Assembly: GCA_024178355.1 (NCBI GenBank)
Contig: JAMZNZ010000006.1
Coordinates: 62,001-126,000 of the forward strand
Direction: 5' to 3'
DNA length: 64,000 nucleotides
From: Maricaulaceae bacterium EIL42A08
GTDB lineage: Bacteria; Pseudomonadota; Alphaproteobacteria; Caulobacterales; Maricaulaceae
Positions 29,162 through 37,098 of the stretch are shown here, piece after piece. Both the position numbers and the translations under genes were made by a program. The notes below the pieces were generated by a model. The model was not told the origin of the DNA and made no database searches. It saw only the letters and a list, made by a program, of their open reading frames with translations. Within the stretch, counting starts at the first letter, position 1. Each line of letters opens with the position of its first letter.

Positions 29162-29752
29162 ATGGCCATGGTGCAGGACAGGTGGACCCGATGGACCGCG
29201 ACCCGGATGGTGATCGTGGGTCTCTGTGCGATTGCCTTGTCAGCCTGCACCGGTGAGGGGGAGGCACCCCAAACCGCTATTGTGGGAACCGAGGAGGTTC
29301 CCGTCCACCGCCTGAAAAGTCTCACCGATCCACTTGCCGATCTCTACGTCTCTGTAGATCGAGACATCGTACTTGATTTTGGCCGGGTTGAAGCAGTGAT
29401 CGAGTGCGAGCGTCGCGGCTATATCTGCCTTGAGTGGCCGTTCGTTTTTGCGTTTCCTGAAAGTGGCGAGCCACCGGCCTCTGGCTGGTCGGCGGGTGGG
29501 TATGACTTCCGGGTGGTGACGCGGGCCGAGCGCGACTTTTGTGGCCGTAGCCGCAATGCCTATCTCATTGAAGGGGCGAACGGAGTCGGTTGGGCAACCC
29601 GCGTCTGGTACCACCCCGGCTTTGGCGTCTATGCAGTCATGACCGGTCAGGCTGAGGACGGTGATCTGGTGACGATTGAGCGGGCCTACACCACGTGTGA
29701 TCGCGGACTTCTGGCGCGGGAGGCTGGCGGTGTCCTGGGGCTGGCTGGCTAG
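29162..29752 (+). CDS. Hypothetical lipoprotein
   Basis: This 196-residue protein has an N-terminal signal with lipobox ALSAC (Cys29), so it is probably lipid-anchored. The mature part contains a conserved-looking ECERRGYICLEWPFVFAFP and several cysteines that might pair (CERRGYIC, a late TTCD). No family was recognised. It overlaps the convergent small membrane-protein gene by 4 bp. Confidence 0.62.
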   Translation: MAMVQDRWTRWTATRMVIVGLCAIALSACTGEGEAPQTAIVGTEEVPVHRLKSLTDPLADLYVSVDRDIVLDFGRVEAVIECERRGYICLEWPFVFAFPESGEPPASGWSAGGYDFRVVTRAERDFCGRSRNAYLIEGANGVGWATRVWYHPGFGVYAVMTGQAEDGDLVTIERAYTTCDRGLLAREAGGVLGLAG

Positions 29753-29982
29753 CGTACCCAGAGACCGAGAAACAGGTCGCGCACCGTCACCAGACTCCAC
29801 AGGCCAAAGGCTGCGCCAATCAGGAGAATGATCAGAATTTTCCAGCGGTGGCCGCGGGTGAAGCGCCATGCAGCGACGACGCTCCCCCATACAACTTTCC
29901 AGCCGAATAGCCGCAAGGGAAGACCCAGCGCGATCGCGCCTAGCAGTGAGAAAAAGCCAATCCAGGCAAGCTCTTCGGCCAT
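29749..29982 (-). CDS. Small membrane protein, unknown
   Basis: This 77-residue protein has two hydrophobic helices: about residues 5-25 (AWIGFFSLLGAIALGLPL) and 48-67 (ILIILLIGAAFGLWSLV). A basic segment lies between them. ATG 29982 is preferred over 29988 because a run of G residues sits at proper ribosome-binding distance only for the former. The function is unknown. Confidence 0.58.
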   Translation of the reverse strand: MAEELAWIGFFSLLGAIALGLPLRLFGWKVVWGSVVAAWRFTRGHRWKILIILLIGAAFGLWSLVTVRDLFLGLWVR

Positions 29983-30029
29983 TGGCATCCCCCCAAGGAT
30001 GACCTGCCCTCAAAGATGAGGCGGAAGTG

Positions 30030-30371
30030 TTATACCACCTTAAGAACCGTCTCGGGCGGGCGACCAATTGCCGCCTTCTCACCATTGATCAGAACTGGGC
30101 GTTCGATGAGCTTGGGGGTGTGGGCCATCGCAGTAATCAGGACCGCCTCGTCGATGACAGCCTTAAGTCCCTGATCTTTATAGTCGGCCTCACCTGTTCG
30201 CATCAGGTCACGGGCACTTGCAAGGCCCAACTTGGCGATCAGATCGCGCAGCTCCGTCTCGCTGGGTGCATCCTTCAGATACTCGCGAACGGTGGGCTCG
30301 ATGCCCTTCTGCGATAGCAGAGCCAGGGCCTCACGGGACTTGCTACAGCGCGGATTATGCCAGAATTTCAT
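30030..30371 (-). CDS. arsC: Glutaredoxin-dependent arsenate reductase (ArsC/Spx family)
   Basis: This 113-residue protein has the catalytic segment NPRCSKSRE with Cys9, LKDAPSETEL, and the C-terminal RPVLINGEKAAIGRPPE with the arginines that hold arsenate. Length is typical. No arsR or arsB is adjacent, so it may be a housekeeping YffB/ArsC-like member instead; the CxxxR pattern and RP motif favour ArsC. Confidence 0.84.
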   Translation of the reverse strand: MKFWHNPRCSKSREALALLSQKGIEPTVREYLKDAPSETELRDLIAKLGLASARDLMRTGEADYKDQGLKAVIDEAVLITAMAHTPKLIERPVLINGEKAAIGRPPETVLKVV

Positions 30372-30385
30372 GGACTTCCTCGTTT

Positions 30386-31249
30386 TCAGTTTTGAACAGC
30401 GGCGAGCACCGCGCGGGCGGCATCCAGGTGCATGGCCTCAACCATCTGGCCCTCAACCGGGATCGCACCTTTGCCAGAATTAGCTGGATTTTCAAAGGCT
30501 TCGATGACCTTGAGAGCCCAGGCCTGTTCCGTTTCGTCTGGCGCAAACGCCGCGTTGGCCGCTTCGACCTGGGAGGGGTGGATCAGCGTCTTGCCATCAA
30601 AACCAAGACTGCGACCGGCGCGAGCCTCGGCGGCAAAGCCGTCTGCATCCTGATAGGCGTTGTAAACCCCGTCTAGAGCGCGCAGACCGCCGGCACGCGC
30701 CGCCAGAACAATCTGGGCGAGGTGCGGTGCGAGTGCTGAGCGCTGGTCCGGACCGGTGGGAAGACGCAGCTCAGAGGCGAGATCATTCGTTCCGGCCACC
30801 AGTGCACCGAGGCCCAGCCCGGGGGCATCTTTGGCAAAGTCGGGCAGGGAGAGCACGGCGCGAGGCGTCTCGATCATGGCCCAAAGTAAGCCACTCCAGC
30901 CCTGTGCCTGCAGGCGTTCACCAATGCTGGCGAGCTGTGAAGGATGCTCGGTCTTGGCCACTACAATGACGTCAGGGTCTGCAGCCACAGCGGCGGACAG
31001 ATCAGGCTCCAGATCGGCTGAGCCTGGCTCGGCCACACGCAGCGCAGCCAGGCCCCCACCGGCCTTGAAGCGGGCAATGGCGTCTGGCGCAATGGCTCTG
31101 GCGGCGGGCTTGGCCTCTGGCGCGACGGCGTCTTCCAGGTCGAGAATCAGCGCATCAGCCTTGAGGCTGGGGGCCTTTTCGATGGCGCGTGACTTGTCGC
31201 CGGGCACAAAAAGCGCAGAGCGCAGCGGGTGTTGGATATCGTCAGACAT
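30386..31249 (-). CDS. HpcH/HpaI aldolase/citrate lyase (CitE-like) family protein
   Basis: This 287-residue protein is CitE-like. It has RSALFVPGDKSRAIEKA at the start, DALILDLEDAVAPEAK (metal- and CoA-ester-binding Asp/Glu), WAMIETPRAVL and GTNDLASEL. Such stand-alone CitE-like enzymes act on malyl-, methylmalyl- or citramalyl-CoA; the substrate cannot be told here. ATG 31249 is taken; the open frame continues far upstream without homology. It is divergent from the pyridoxal kinase fusion gene with ~24 bp between starts. Confidence 0.85.
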   Translation of the reverse strand: MSDDIQHPLRSALFVPGDKSRAIEKAPSLKADALILDLEDAVAPEAKPAARAIAPDAIARFKAGGGLAALRVAEPGSADLEPDLSAAVAADPDVIVVAKTEHPSQLASIGERLQAQGWSGLLWAMIETPRAVLSLPDFAKDAPGLGLGALVAGTNDLASELRLPTGPDQRSALAPHLAQIVLAARAGGLRALDGVYNAYQDADGFAAEARAGRSLGFDGKTLIHPSQVEAANAAFAPDETEQAWALKVIEAFENPANSGKGAIPVEGQMVEAMHLDAARAVLAAVQN

Positions 31250-31273
31250 GGTCAGTGTGCTTACATAAGGCGC

Positions 31274-32857
31274 ATGGATAAGACCAGCCCGCCCGCAATC
31301 ATTGCCATCACCTCCCACGTGGCCGGAAGCACTGTGGGCGGGCGAGTGACGTCTGCGTTGATGCAGGCGCGCGGTGTCGACATGGCGCTGGTACCGACGG
31401 TTTTGATGGGACGCCATCCAGGAAAAGGTATCCCCGGTGGAGGCCCAGTATCGTCCGACCAGGTGGCTTCTATCCTGAGAGGACTGAAATCGGACGGTTG
31501 GGTTGATCGTGTCGATGCGATTTTCGTGGGATATCAAGCGCTTCCAGAACAGGTCGAAGCCGTAGCCGCGTTTTTGCGCGAGGTGAAGGCTGATCAGGAA
31601 AAGGTGAAACCTGACCCGTCCAGATTGCGCATCGTGCTGGATCCGATTCTGGGCGACGGACCGGGCGATCCATCCTCTGATCATCTCTATGTGAGAGAGG
31701 ATACGGCCCGATCTATCCGCGATCGTCTGGTGCCCTTGGCCGATATTCTGACGCCCAACCTGTTCGAGCTTGCCTGGCTGTCAGGCCGGTCGCTGGAAAC
31801 CGAGTACGAGATCGTTGCTGCGGCGCGCGCGCTGGGGAAGGAGGTCATTGTCACTTCAACCCCCGCCGAGAGGGGTCGGATCGGCACCCTGGCGGTGGAT
31901 GGCCTGACGGCTGAGAGCGTTTCAACGCCGCGTCTGGAGGGGGCCCATAATGGCGCGGGCGATTTGTTTGCCGCCGAAGCGCTGGCACAGCTTTTGACGG
32001 GCGAAACGCTGGCGGGAGCGGCCAGTGAGGCGGCGGCGCGGGTAGGGTCGGTCTTTGCCTTGAGCGATGCTGCAACAGGCGATCTCGACATTCTTCAGCA
32101 AACGCTAACAAAGCCCGTCACTCGCCCGCTGCCACGGCGTGTCGGAGCCAAAGGCCCGGCCTGGGCCATGGGCGTGGACGGCGCGCCATCGGGCTGGTGC
32201 GCCGTACTGATCGATATGAATGGTGTGGAGCCACCCCGCCACGCGCTCTACCCGGATTTCGCCGCGGTTGTTGCGGCAGGGGCGCAGGTCATCGCGGTTG
32301 ATATGCCCATCGGCTTCCAGGACGCACCCGGCGAGACCGGAATGCGGGTTTGCGAGAAGGAGGCGAGGGCTGTTCTGGGTGCCCGGCGTTCCAGCGTCTT
32401 CCCGTCGCCCCTTCGCCCCGCTCTGGCGGCTGCTGACTATCGTGAAGCGTCGGCGTTGAATCGGGCCGCCGGGGGCAAGGGCCTGTCAAAGCAAAGCTGG
32501 AATCTGTTTGCGAAGATGCGCGAGATTGATGCGATCATCAGGCCCGACAAGGAAAGCTTTCTGTTTGAAACCCATCCTGAAACCGGCTTTGCCCTGATCG
32601 CGGGTCACCCGGCACGGCACGCAAAGAAGACCCCCGAGGGGCGCGAGGAGCGCCTTGCCCTGCTGGAACAGCATGGCCTGCCTCGAAGCCTGTTTGAACC
32701 GCATCCCTATCGCCGCAAGGACGCCAATCCGGATGACCTGGTGGATGCGGGCCTGTGCGCGCTCACGGCTTTGCGCATTGCCGCTGGAACGGCCAGTAGC
32801 CTGCCGCAGGACCCGCCGCGTGATGGTCGCGGCCTTCGCATGGCGATCTTTGCTTGA
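31274..32857 (+). CDS. Pyridoxal kinase fused to a DUF429 (RNase H-like fold) domain
   Basis: This 527-residue two-domain protein begins with a PdxK/PdxY-type ribokinase-fold domain (residues ~1-275). That domain includes ITSHVAGSTVGGR, VLDPILGD, LTPNLFELAWLSG and the anion-hole motif NGAGDLFAAEAL near 223-234. After a Pro/Arg-rich linker (~280-293) comes a complete DUF429 domain. It starts near MGVDGAPSGWCAV (about 298-310) and has VIAVDMPIGF and a C-terminal DDLVDAGLCALTALR. No frameshift or stop separates them. The kinase would phosphorylate pyridoxal; the DUF429 domain has an unassigned, nuclease-like fold. Confidence 0.85.
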   Translation: MDKTSPPAIIAITSHVAGSTVGGRVTSALMQARGVDMALVPTVLMGRHPGKGIPGGGPVSSDQVASILRGLKSDGWVDRVDAIFVGYQALPEQVEAVAAFLREVKADQEKVKPDPSRLRIVLDPILGDGPGDPSSDHLYVREDTARSIRDRLVPLADILTPNLFELAWLSGRSLETEYEIVAAARALGKEVIVTSTPAERGRIGTLAVDGLTAESVSTPRLEGAHNGAGDLFAAEALAQLLTGETLAGAASEAAARVGSVFALSDAATGDLDILQQTLTKPVTRPLPRRVGAKGPAWAMGVDGAPSGWCAVLIDMNGVEPPRHALYPDFAAVVAAGAQVIAVDMPIGFQDAPGETGMRVCEKEARAVLGARRSSVFPSPLRPALAAADYREASALNRAAGGKGLSKQSWNLFAKMREIDAIIRPDKESFLFETHPETGFALIAGHPARHAKKTPEGREERLALLEQHGLPRSLFEPHPYRRKDANPDDLVDAGLCALTALRIAAGTASSLPQDPPRDGRGLRMAIFA

Positions 32858-32889
32858 TGTTCTAAGCTTAGGGCGTTACCCCGCGCGCC

Positions 32890-34023
32890 ATGAGTATTGA
32901 GATCCATGGTCAGGTCGCGCCGGGCTTTGAGCCCGTCCGTGAGGCCTTCGCAAAGAATTTCGCTGACACCGACGAGATCGGGGCCGGCTTCGCCTTGATG
33001 CGCGATGGTGAAACACTGGTCGATATCTTCGCCGGTCATGCAGACCGCAAGCGCACAAAGCCCTGGACGGGCGACAGCCTTGTACCGGTTTTCTCAACCG
33101 GCAAGGCCGTCACCGCCATGGTCATTGCCTGGCTGGTCGATCAAGGTCGCCTCGATTACCACGCGCCTGTTGCAGACATCTGGCCGGAGTTTGCAGGCGC
33201 CGGTAAAGGCGAAGTGACTCTGGCTCAGGCGCTATCGCATCAGGCGGGCCTGTCGGGCTACCCCGATGAAATGGAGGCGTCGGACTGGTTTGATCGCGAG
33301 TTGATGGAAGACCGCTTTGCCGCAATGGAACCGCTATGGCCGCTGGGTGACGGGTCTGGCTACCATCCAATCAGCTACGGCGTGATTGCCGACGCCGTGG
33401 TGCGCCGGGCTGACTACAGGGGGCGCACGGTGGGCGGAATTCTGCGCGAAGAGATTTGCGGACCCCGGGACATTGATTTCCACATCGGCGTGTCCGATGC
33501 CGATCAGGAGCGCGCCGCCGAACACATGCTGCCCCCTCGACCGCCGCATCTGGGCAAGATGAACCCGGCGCGCGAGGCCGCCTTCCTGAAGCCCTGGTCA
33601 TCGCCGGGCAGACGCGGCGCCGCGGCGTGGCGCTCCGCAGAGTTACCAGCCGCTAACGGGCACGGAACCGCCAATGCCATCGCACGCCTGATGGCCCCGT
33701 TTGCCACTGAAGGCTGCCTTGATGGGGAGCGCTTCATTGGCGCTGAAACCATCGCCGCCGCCCTCACCGAGCAGGTCAGCGGACCGGACAAGGTGCTGCC
33801 CTTTGACCTGAGCTATGGCTGCGGTGTCATGATCAATCGCGACAGCGGGGCCTACGGGCCAGAGCCGAAGACCGTCGGCCATTATGGCTTTGGCGGCAGC
33901 TGCGGCTTCGCCGATCCGGTGCGCGGTGTCTCAGGCAGCTATGTCATGAACCGCCAGATGGATGTGCTGGTCGGCGATGCGCGCGCTGTGGCGCTCATTG
34001 ATGCGGCTTACGGGTGTTTGTGA
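32890..34023 (+). CDS. Serine hydrolase, beta-lactamase/EstB-like family
   Basis: This 377-residue protein has a class-C-beta-lactamase fold. The nucleophile motif is SxxK (STGK, Ser69-Lys72), with a Tyr-containing motif in HPISYGVIAD and a C-terminal HYGFGGSCGFADP replacing KTG. No signal peptide is present, which suggests a cytoplasmic esterase rather than a secreted penicillin-recognising enzyme. It starts 32 bp after the kinase-DUF429 gene on the same strand. Confidence 0.84.
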   Translation: MSIEIHGQVAPGFEPVREAFAKNFADTDEIGAGFALMRDGETLVDIFAGHADRKRTKPWTGDSLVPVFSTGKAVTAMVIAWLVDQGRLDYHAPVADIWPEFAGAGKGEVTLAQALSHQAGLSGYPDEMEASDWFDRELMEDRFAAMEPLWPLGDGSGYHPISYGVIADAVVRRADYRGRTVGGILREEICGPRDIDFHIGVSDADQERAAEHMLPPRPPHLGKMNPAREAAFLKPWSSPGRRGAAAWRSAELPAANGHGTANAIARLMAPFATEGCLDGERFIGAETIAAALTEQVSGPDKVLPFDLSYGCGVMINRDSGAYGPEPKTVGHYGFGGSCGFADPVRGVSGSYVMNRQMDVLVGDARAVALIDAAYGCL

Positions 34024-34063
34024 GGCGTAAATAGACGATCTCTTCCTCAGCGAACGCTGGGGC

Positions 34064-34118
34064 CCAGAGATACCAAGCGCGGCGTTCCTCGATCTCTGGA
34101 TCCCAAATCAAGTTTGGG
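34064..34118. repeat. Intergenic palindromic repeat (REP-like)
   Basis: Two adjacent stems lie here: CCAGAGAT paired with ATCTCTGG, and CCCAAATCAAGTTTGGG forming a short hairpin. It fills most of the gap between convergent genes. The arrangement resembles the dispersed palindromic repeats of alphaproteobacterial intergenic regions; it could also serve as a terminator. Confidence 0.5.
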
Positions 34119-34160
34119 AAAGAGATGGTATTTTCTTGAAGGTTTAAGCCTCTTACTGGA

Positions 34161-34589
34161 CTACCAGCGTGAAAGTGCGTCCCGCCATGTCTGCGACAAC
34201 GCCTTCGGCCTGCGCGTCGCACGGTCGACATAGACGTGGGTGAAATGGCCTTCGGCGATGGCTGAGGCTTCGCCTTCTTTGAAAATCGCGATTTCGTAGC
34301 GCACCGAGCTGTTACCGATGCGCGCCACCTTCACCCCGGCTTCAAGTCGATCCGGGAAGGCCGCGGGCGCGTGGTACTGGCAGCCGGTTTCCACCACCAG
34401 GCCGATCGTTTCGCCCTGTTCGATATCAAGAAGACCAGCTGCGGCCAGGCGCCGGTTCACGGCGGTGTCGAAATAGGCGTAGTAGGTCACATTGTTGATG
34501 TGGCCGTAGACGTCATTATCCGCCCAGCGGGTCTCGATGGGTTCGAAACTCGTAAATTCGCCGCGGGATGCAGGGGCGGGCCGGCTCAC
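34161..34589 (-). CDS. Acyl-CoA thioesterase, 4HBT/YbgC-like hotdog fold
   Basis: This 142-residue hotdog-fold protein shows [29 protein letters not shown], which contains the conserved catalytic Asp and the HxN pattern of the 4-hydroxybenzoyl-CoA thioesterase family. The fold is completed by the E(T)GCQYHAPA and [10 protein letters not shown] strands. The substrate is unknown. Its stop side is free, and its start overlaps the upstream alcohol dehydrogenase stop by 4 bp, so the two are co-transcribed. Confidence 0.87.
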   Translation of the reverse strand: MSRPAPASRGEFTSFEPIETRWADNDVYGHINNVTYYAYFDTAVNRRLAAAGLLDIEQGETIGLVVETGCQYHAPAAFPDRLEAGVKVARIGNSSVRYEIAIFKEGEASAIAEGHFTHVYVDRATRRPKALSQTWRDALSRW

Positions 34590-35728
34590 AGGATGGCCTC
34601 ATACATCTCGACAATCGCGTCATAGGTCATTTCGCGCGGGTTGTTGGGCAGCAGGCGATCATTGGCAGCCACGTCCTCGGCCATTGCCGGCACGTCATTA
34701 TGGCTGATCCCCAGCTCAGACAGGCGGCGTTCAATGCCGACGGCCTCGGCGATCCGGTCCATCTCGTCGATAAGACCTGCCGAGCCGGGCTTCAGGCCCA
34801 GATGCGTGGAAATCTCGCCATACTGAGCCTCGGCCACCGGCGCATTGTAGCGCAGCACCGGCGGCAGGACGACGGCATTGGAAAGCCCGTGGGGCACGTG
34901 GAATATGCCGCCCAGCGGATAGGCCATGGCGTGCACGCCAGCGCAGGGCGAGTTGGAAAACGCCTGCCCGGCCAGCATAGCGCCCAGGAGCATGTCGCCG
35001 CGCGCCTCCACGTCCGACCCGTCCTCACAGGCGCGCAGGATGGAGCGATGCAGCTTTTTCAGCGCGGTCAGGGCAAGCGCGTCAGACACCGGATTCTTGG
35101 CGCGGCGGTTGGTATAGGCTTCGATTGCATGGACCATGGCATCGATGCCGGTATAGGCGGTCGGATGCCTGGGCAGGCCCAGCGTCAGGTCCGCATCCAG
35201 GATCGCCATGTCAGCATAGAGCGGATCGGCCGCAATGCCCCGCTTTGACGTTGCGCCGGTGGTCAGCACGGCCACATTGGTGACCTCAGATCCGGTGCCC
35301 GCCGTGGTGGGCAAAAGGATAAGAGGTGGGCGGTTGGCCCGCACCTGCTGGACGCCATACATTTCGGTAAGCGGTTGCTCACCGGAGAGCAGGACCGCGA
35401 CGACTTTGGCTGTATCCATGGGGCTTCCGCCACCAAAGCCGATGACGGCCTCAGCGCCAAAATCCTGACCGGCCTTGACCGCATCAAAGACCGTCTCCTC
35501 GGGCGGATCGGCGACCACCTTGTCATAAACCAGAACGTCCAGCCCTGCGGCCTTAAGGCCCGCTAGCGCGCTGTCTGCGAGCCCTGCCCCGCGAACGCCG
35601 GCATCGGTTACAAACAGGATGCGTCTGGCCCCTTTCAGGGCCGGTGCTGCGGTTTCGGCCAGGCGCGCGCTTGATCCGGTTTCGAACAGGATTTTGGGGA
35701 CGGTCGTAAAGGTGAAGGCAGACGTCAT
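34586..35728 (-). CDS. Iron-containing alcohol dehydrogenase
   Basis: This 380-residue group III alcohol dehydrogenase has the NAD-binding region [15 protein letters not shown] and [11 protein letters not shown]. The metal-binding part includes [26 protein letters not shown] and [13 protein letters not shown] with the metal histidines. Length is standard. It is in a two-gene unit with the thioesterase downstream; the physiological alcohol or aldehyde is not evident. Confidence 0.9.
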   Translation of the reverse strand: MTSAFTFTTVPKILFETGSSARLAETAAPALKGARRILFVTDAGVRGAGLADSALAGLKAAGLDVLVYDKVVADPPEETVFDAVKAGQDFGAEAVIGFGGGSPMDTAKVVAVLLSGEQPLTEMYGVQQVRANRPPLILLPTTAGTGSEVTNVAVLTTGATSKRGIAADPLYADMAILDADLTLGLPRHPTAYTGIDAMVHAIEAYTNRRAKNPVSDALALTALKKLHRSILRACEDGSDVEARGDMLLGAMLAGQAFSNSPCAGVHAMAYPLGGIFHVPHGLSNAVVLPPVLRYNAPVAEAQYGEISTHLGLKPGSAGLIDEMDRIAEAVGIERRLSELGISHNDVPAMAEDVAANDRLLPNNPREMTYDAIVEMYEAIL

Positions 35729-35858
35729 GGCGGGTTTCCTCTGGCTCCGTGACGCATAGTTATATGCAGGGTCTTTATGGATATCGACTTTCGACGCATG
35801 CTAGAGCCATCTGCGTCACCAATGCCAGCCCGCGCCAGCAGCGCTTCAGGAGCCAGTC

Positions 35859-36968
35859 ATGCTTGACGAGTCCACGACCGCCATCCCGGATATGGGCGAT
35901 GCTTATTTCGATCCGCTGAAGCAGGACGAGGGCCATGGCCTGACCGGGCCCGGCGGCGCGCTGCATCGGTATGCCATACGCCCGGAAGGCTACCGTCTGG
36001 CCGATGAGGATTTCGAGCGCGACGGCTGGACGTTGAAACGCCAGCCCACCTACACCGAGGCTGAACATGCGCGCTGGCGGCTTCTGTTTGAGAACCAGCG
36101 CAAGATGCTCCCTGGTCGCGCCTGCAAGGATTTCATGCGTGGCTTTGAACAGCTGGAACACCTGTTCAAGCAGGGCATTCCCGACTTTGACGACATCAAC
36201 AAAATCCTGGAACCGGCCACAGGCTGGACTGTGGTGCCGGTGCCGGAGCTGATCCCGGACAATGTCTTTTTCTGGCATCTGGAAAACCGCCGCTTTCCCG
36301 CCGGGGCCTTCATTCGCGGCGGCAAGCCGCGCACCAAAAAGGTGATTGAAGCCAATAAGGACCGTGCGCCGGAGCATGTTGAGTATACGGCTGTGGAGGA
36401 CGACCTCTTCTATCTGCAGGAGCCGGACATCTTTCACGACGTGTTTGGTCATGTGCCGATGCTGATGGATCCCTTCTTTGCCGATTACATCATGGAATAC
36501 GGCAAGGGTGGTCGCCGGGCGATCGAGTTCAATCGATTGAAGAATTTCGGGGCCATCTACTGGTACACGGTGGAGTTTGGCCTGATTGAGGAAGAGGGTG
36601 AACTGCGCGTCTATGGCGCAGGCATCCTGTCTTCACCGGATGAAACCCTGTTCTCGCTCTATTCAGACAGCCCCCATCGCATCAAAATGGTGCCCGAGCG
36701 AGTGATGCGGACCGACTATGTGATCAGCGATTTTCAGGACACGTATTTTGTCGTCCGCTCGATCAAGCAGCTCTATGAAAGTACCGCCGGTCGCGATTTT
36801 ACGCCGATTTATCAGAAGCTTCCCAAAGGCTTTACCTACGCCACCACTGCGCTTCTGGATACCGATACGGTGATTACAGAGGGCACCCAGGAATACAAAT
36901 TCTGCGGCGGCAAGGGTAAGCCACGTGCCCAGGCGCATATGGAAAAAATCCGCGCCGAGCAAGGGTGA
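35859..36968 (+). CDS. phhA: Phenylalanine 4-monooxygenase
   Basis: This 369-residue pterin-dependent, non-haem-iron hydroxylase converts Phe to Tyr. The iron ligands are His193 and His198 (HDVFGH) and Glu239 (YTVEFGL). The enzyme is longer than the ~290-residue pseudomonad form, with an N-terminal extension of roughly 70 residues before the catalytic core and a longer C terminus; it has no recognisable ACT domain. It is a lone gene followed by a palindromic repeat. Confidence 0.9.
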   Translation: MLDESTTAIPDMGDAYFDPLKQDEGHGLTGPGGALHRYAIRPEGYRLADEDFERDGWTLKRQPTYTEAEHARWRLLFENQRKMLPGRACKDFMRGFEQLEHLFKQGIPDFDDINKILEPATGWTVVPVPELIPDNVFFWHLENRRFPAGAFIRGGKPRTKKVIEANKDRAPEHVEYTAVEDDLFYLQEPDIFHDVFGHVPMLMDPFFADYIMEYGKGGRRAIEFNRLKNFGAIYWYTVEFGLIEEEGELRVYGAGILSSPDETLFSLYSDSPHRIKMVPERVMRTDYVISDFQDTYFVVRSIKQLYESTAGRDFTPIYQKLPKGFTYATTALLDTDTVITEGTQEYKFCGGKGKPRAQAHMEKIRAEQG

Positions 36969-36978
36969 GGGATTGTGC

Positions 36979-37080
36979 GTCCTTCGAGACGTTCGCCAAG
37001 GGCTCACTCCTCTCAGATGAGGAAAGTTTGAGCCTGATGAAAACCTCATCCTGAGGAGCGCGCAGCGCGTCTCGAAGGAC
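36979..37080. repeat. Long intergenic inverted repeat of alphaproteobacterial type
   Basis: The outer arms GTCCTTCGAGACG (36979-36991) and CGTCTCGAAGGAC (37068-37080) are perfect complements. Inside are smaller palindromes around CCTCTCAGATGAGG, CCTCATCCTGAGG and GCGCGCAGCGCG. Very similar sequences occur as dispersed intergenic repeats in many alphaproteobacterial genomes. It lies between the convergent phhA and mutS genes and may act as a transcription end. Confidence 0.75.
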
Positions 37081-37098
37081 CCTCGGTGATGGGCACCC

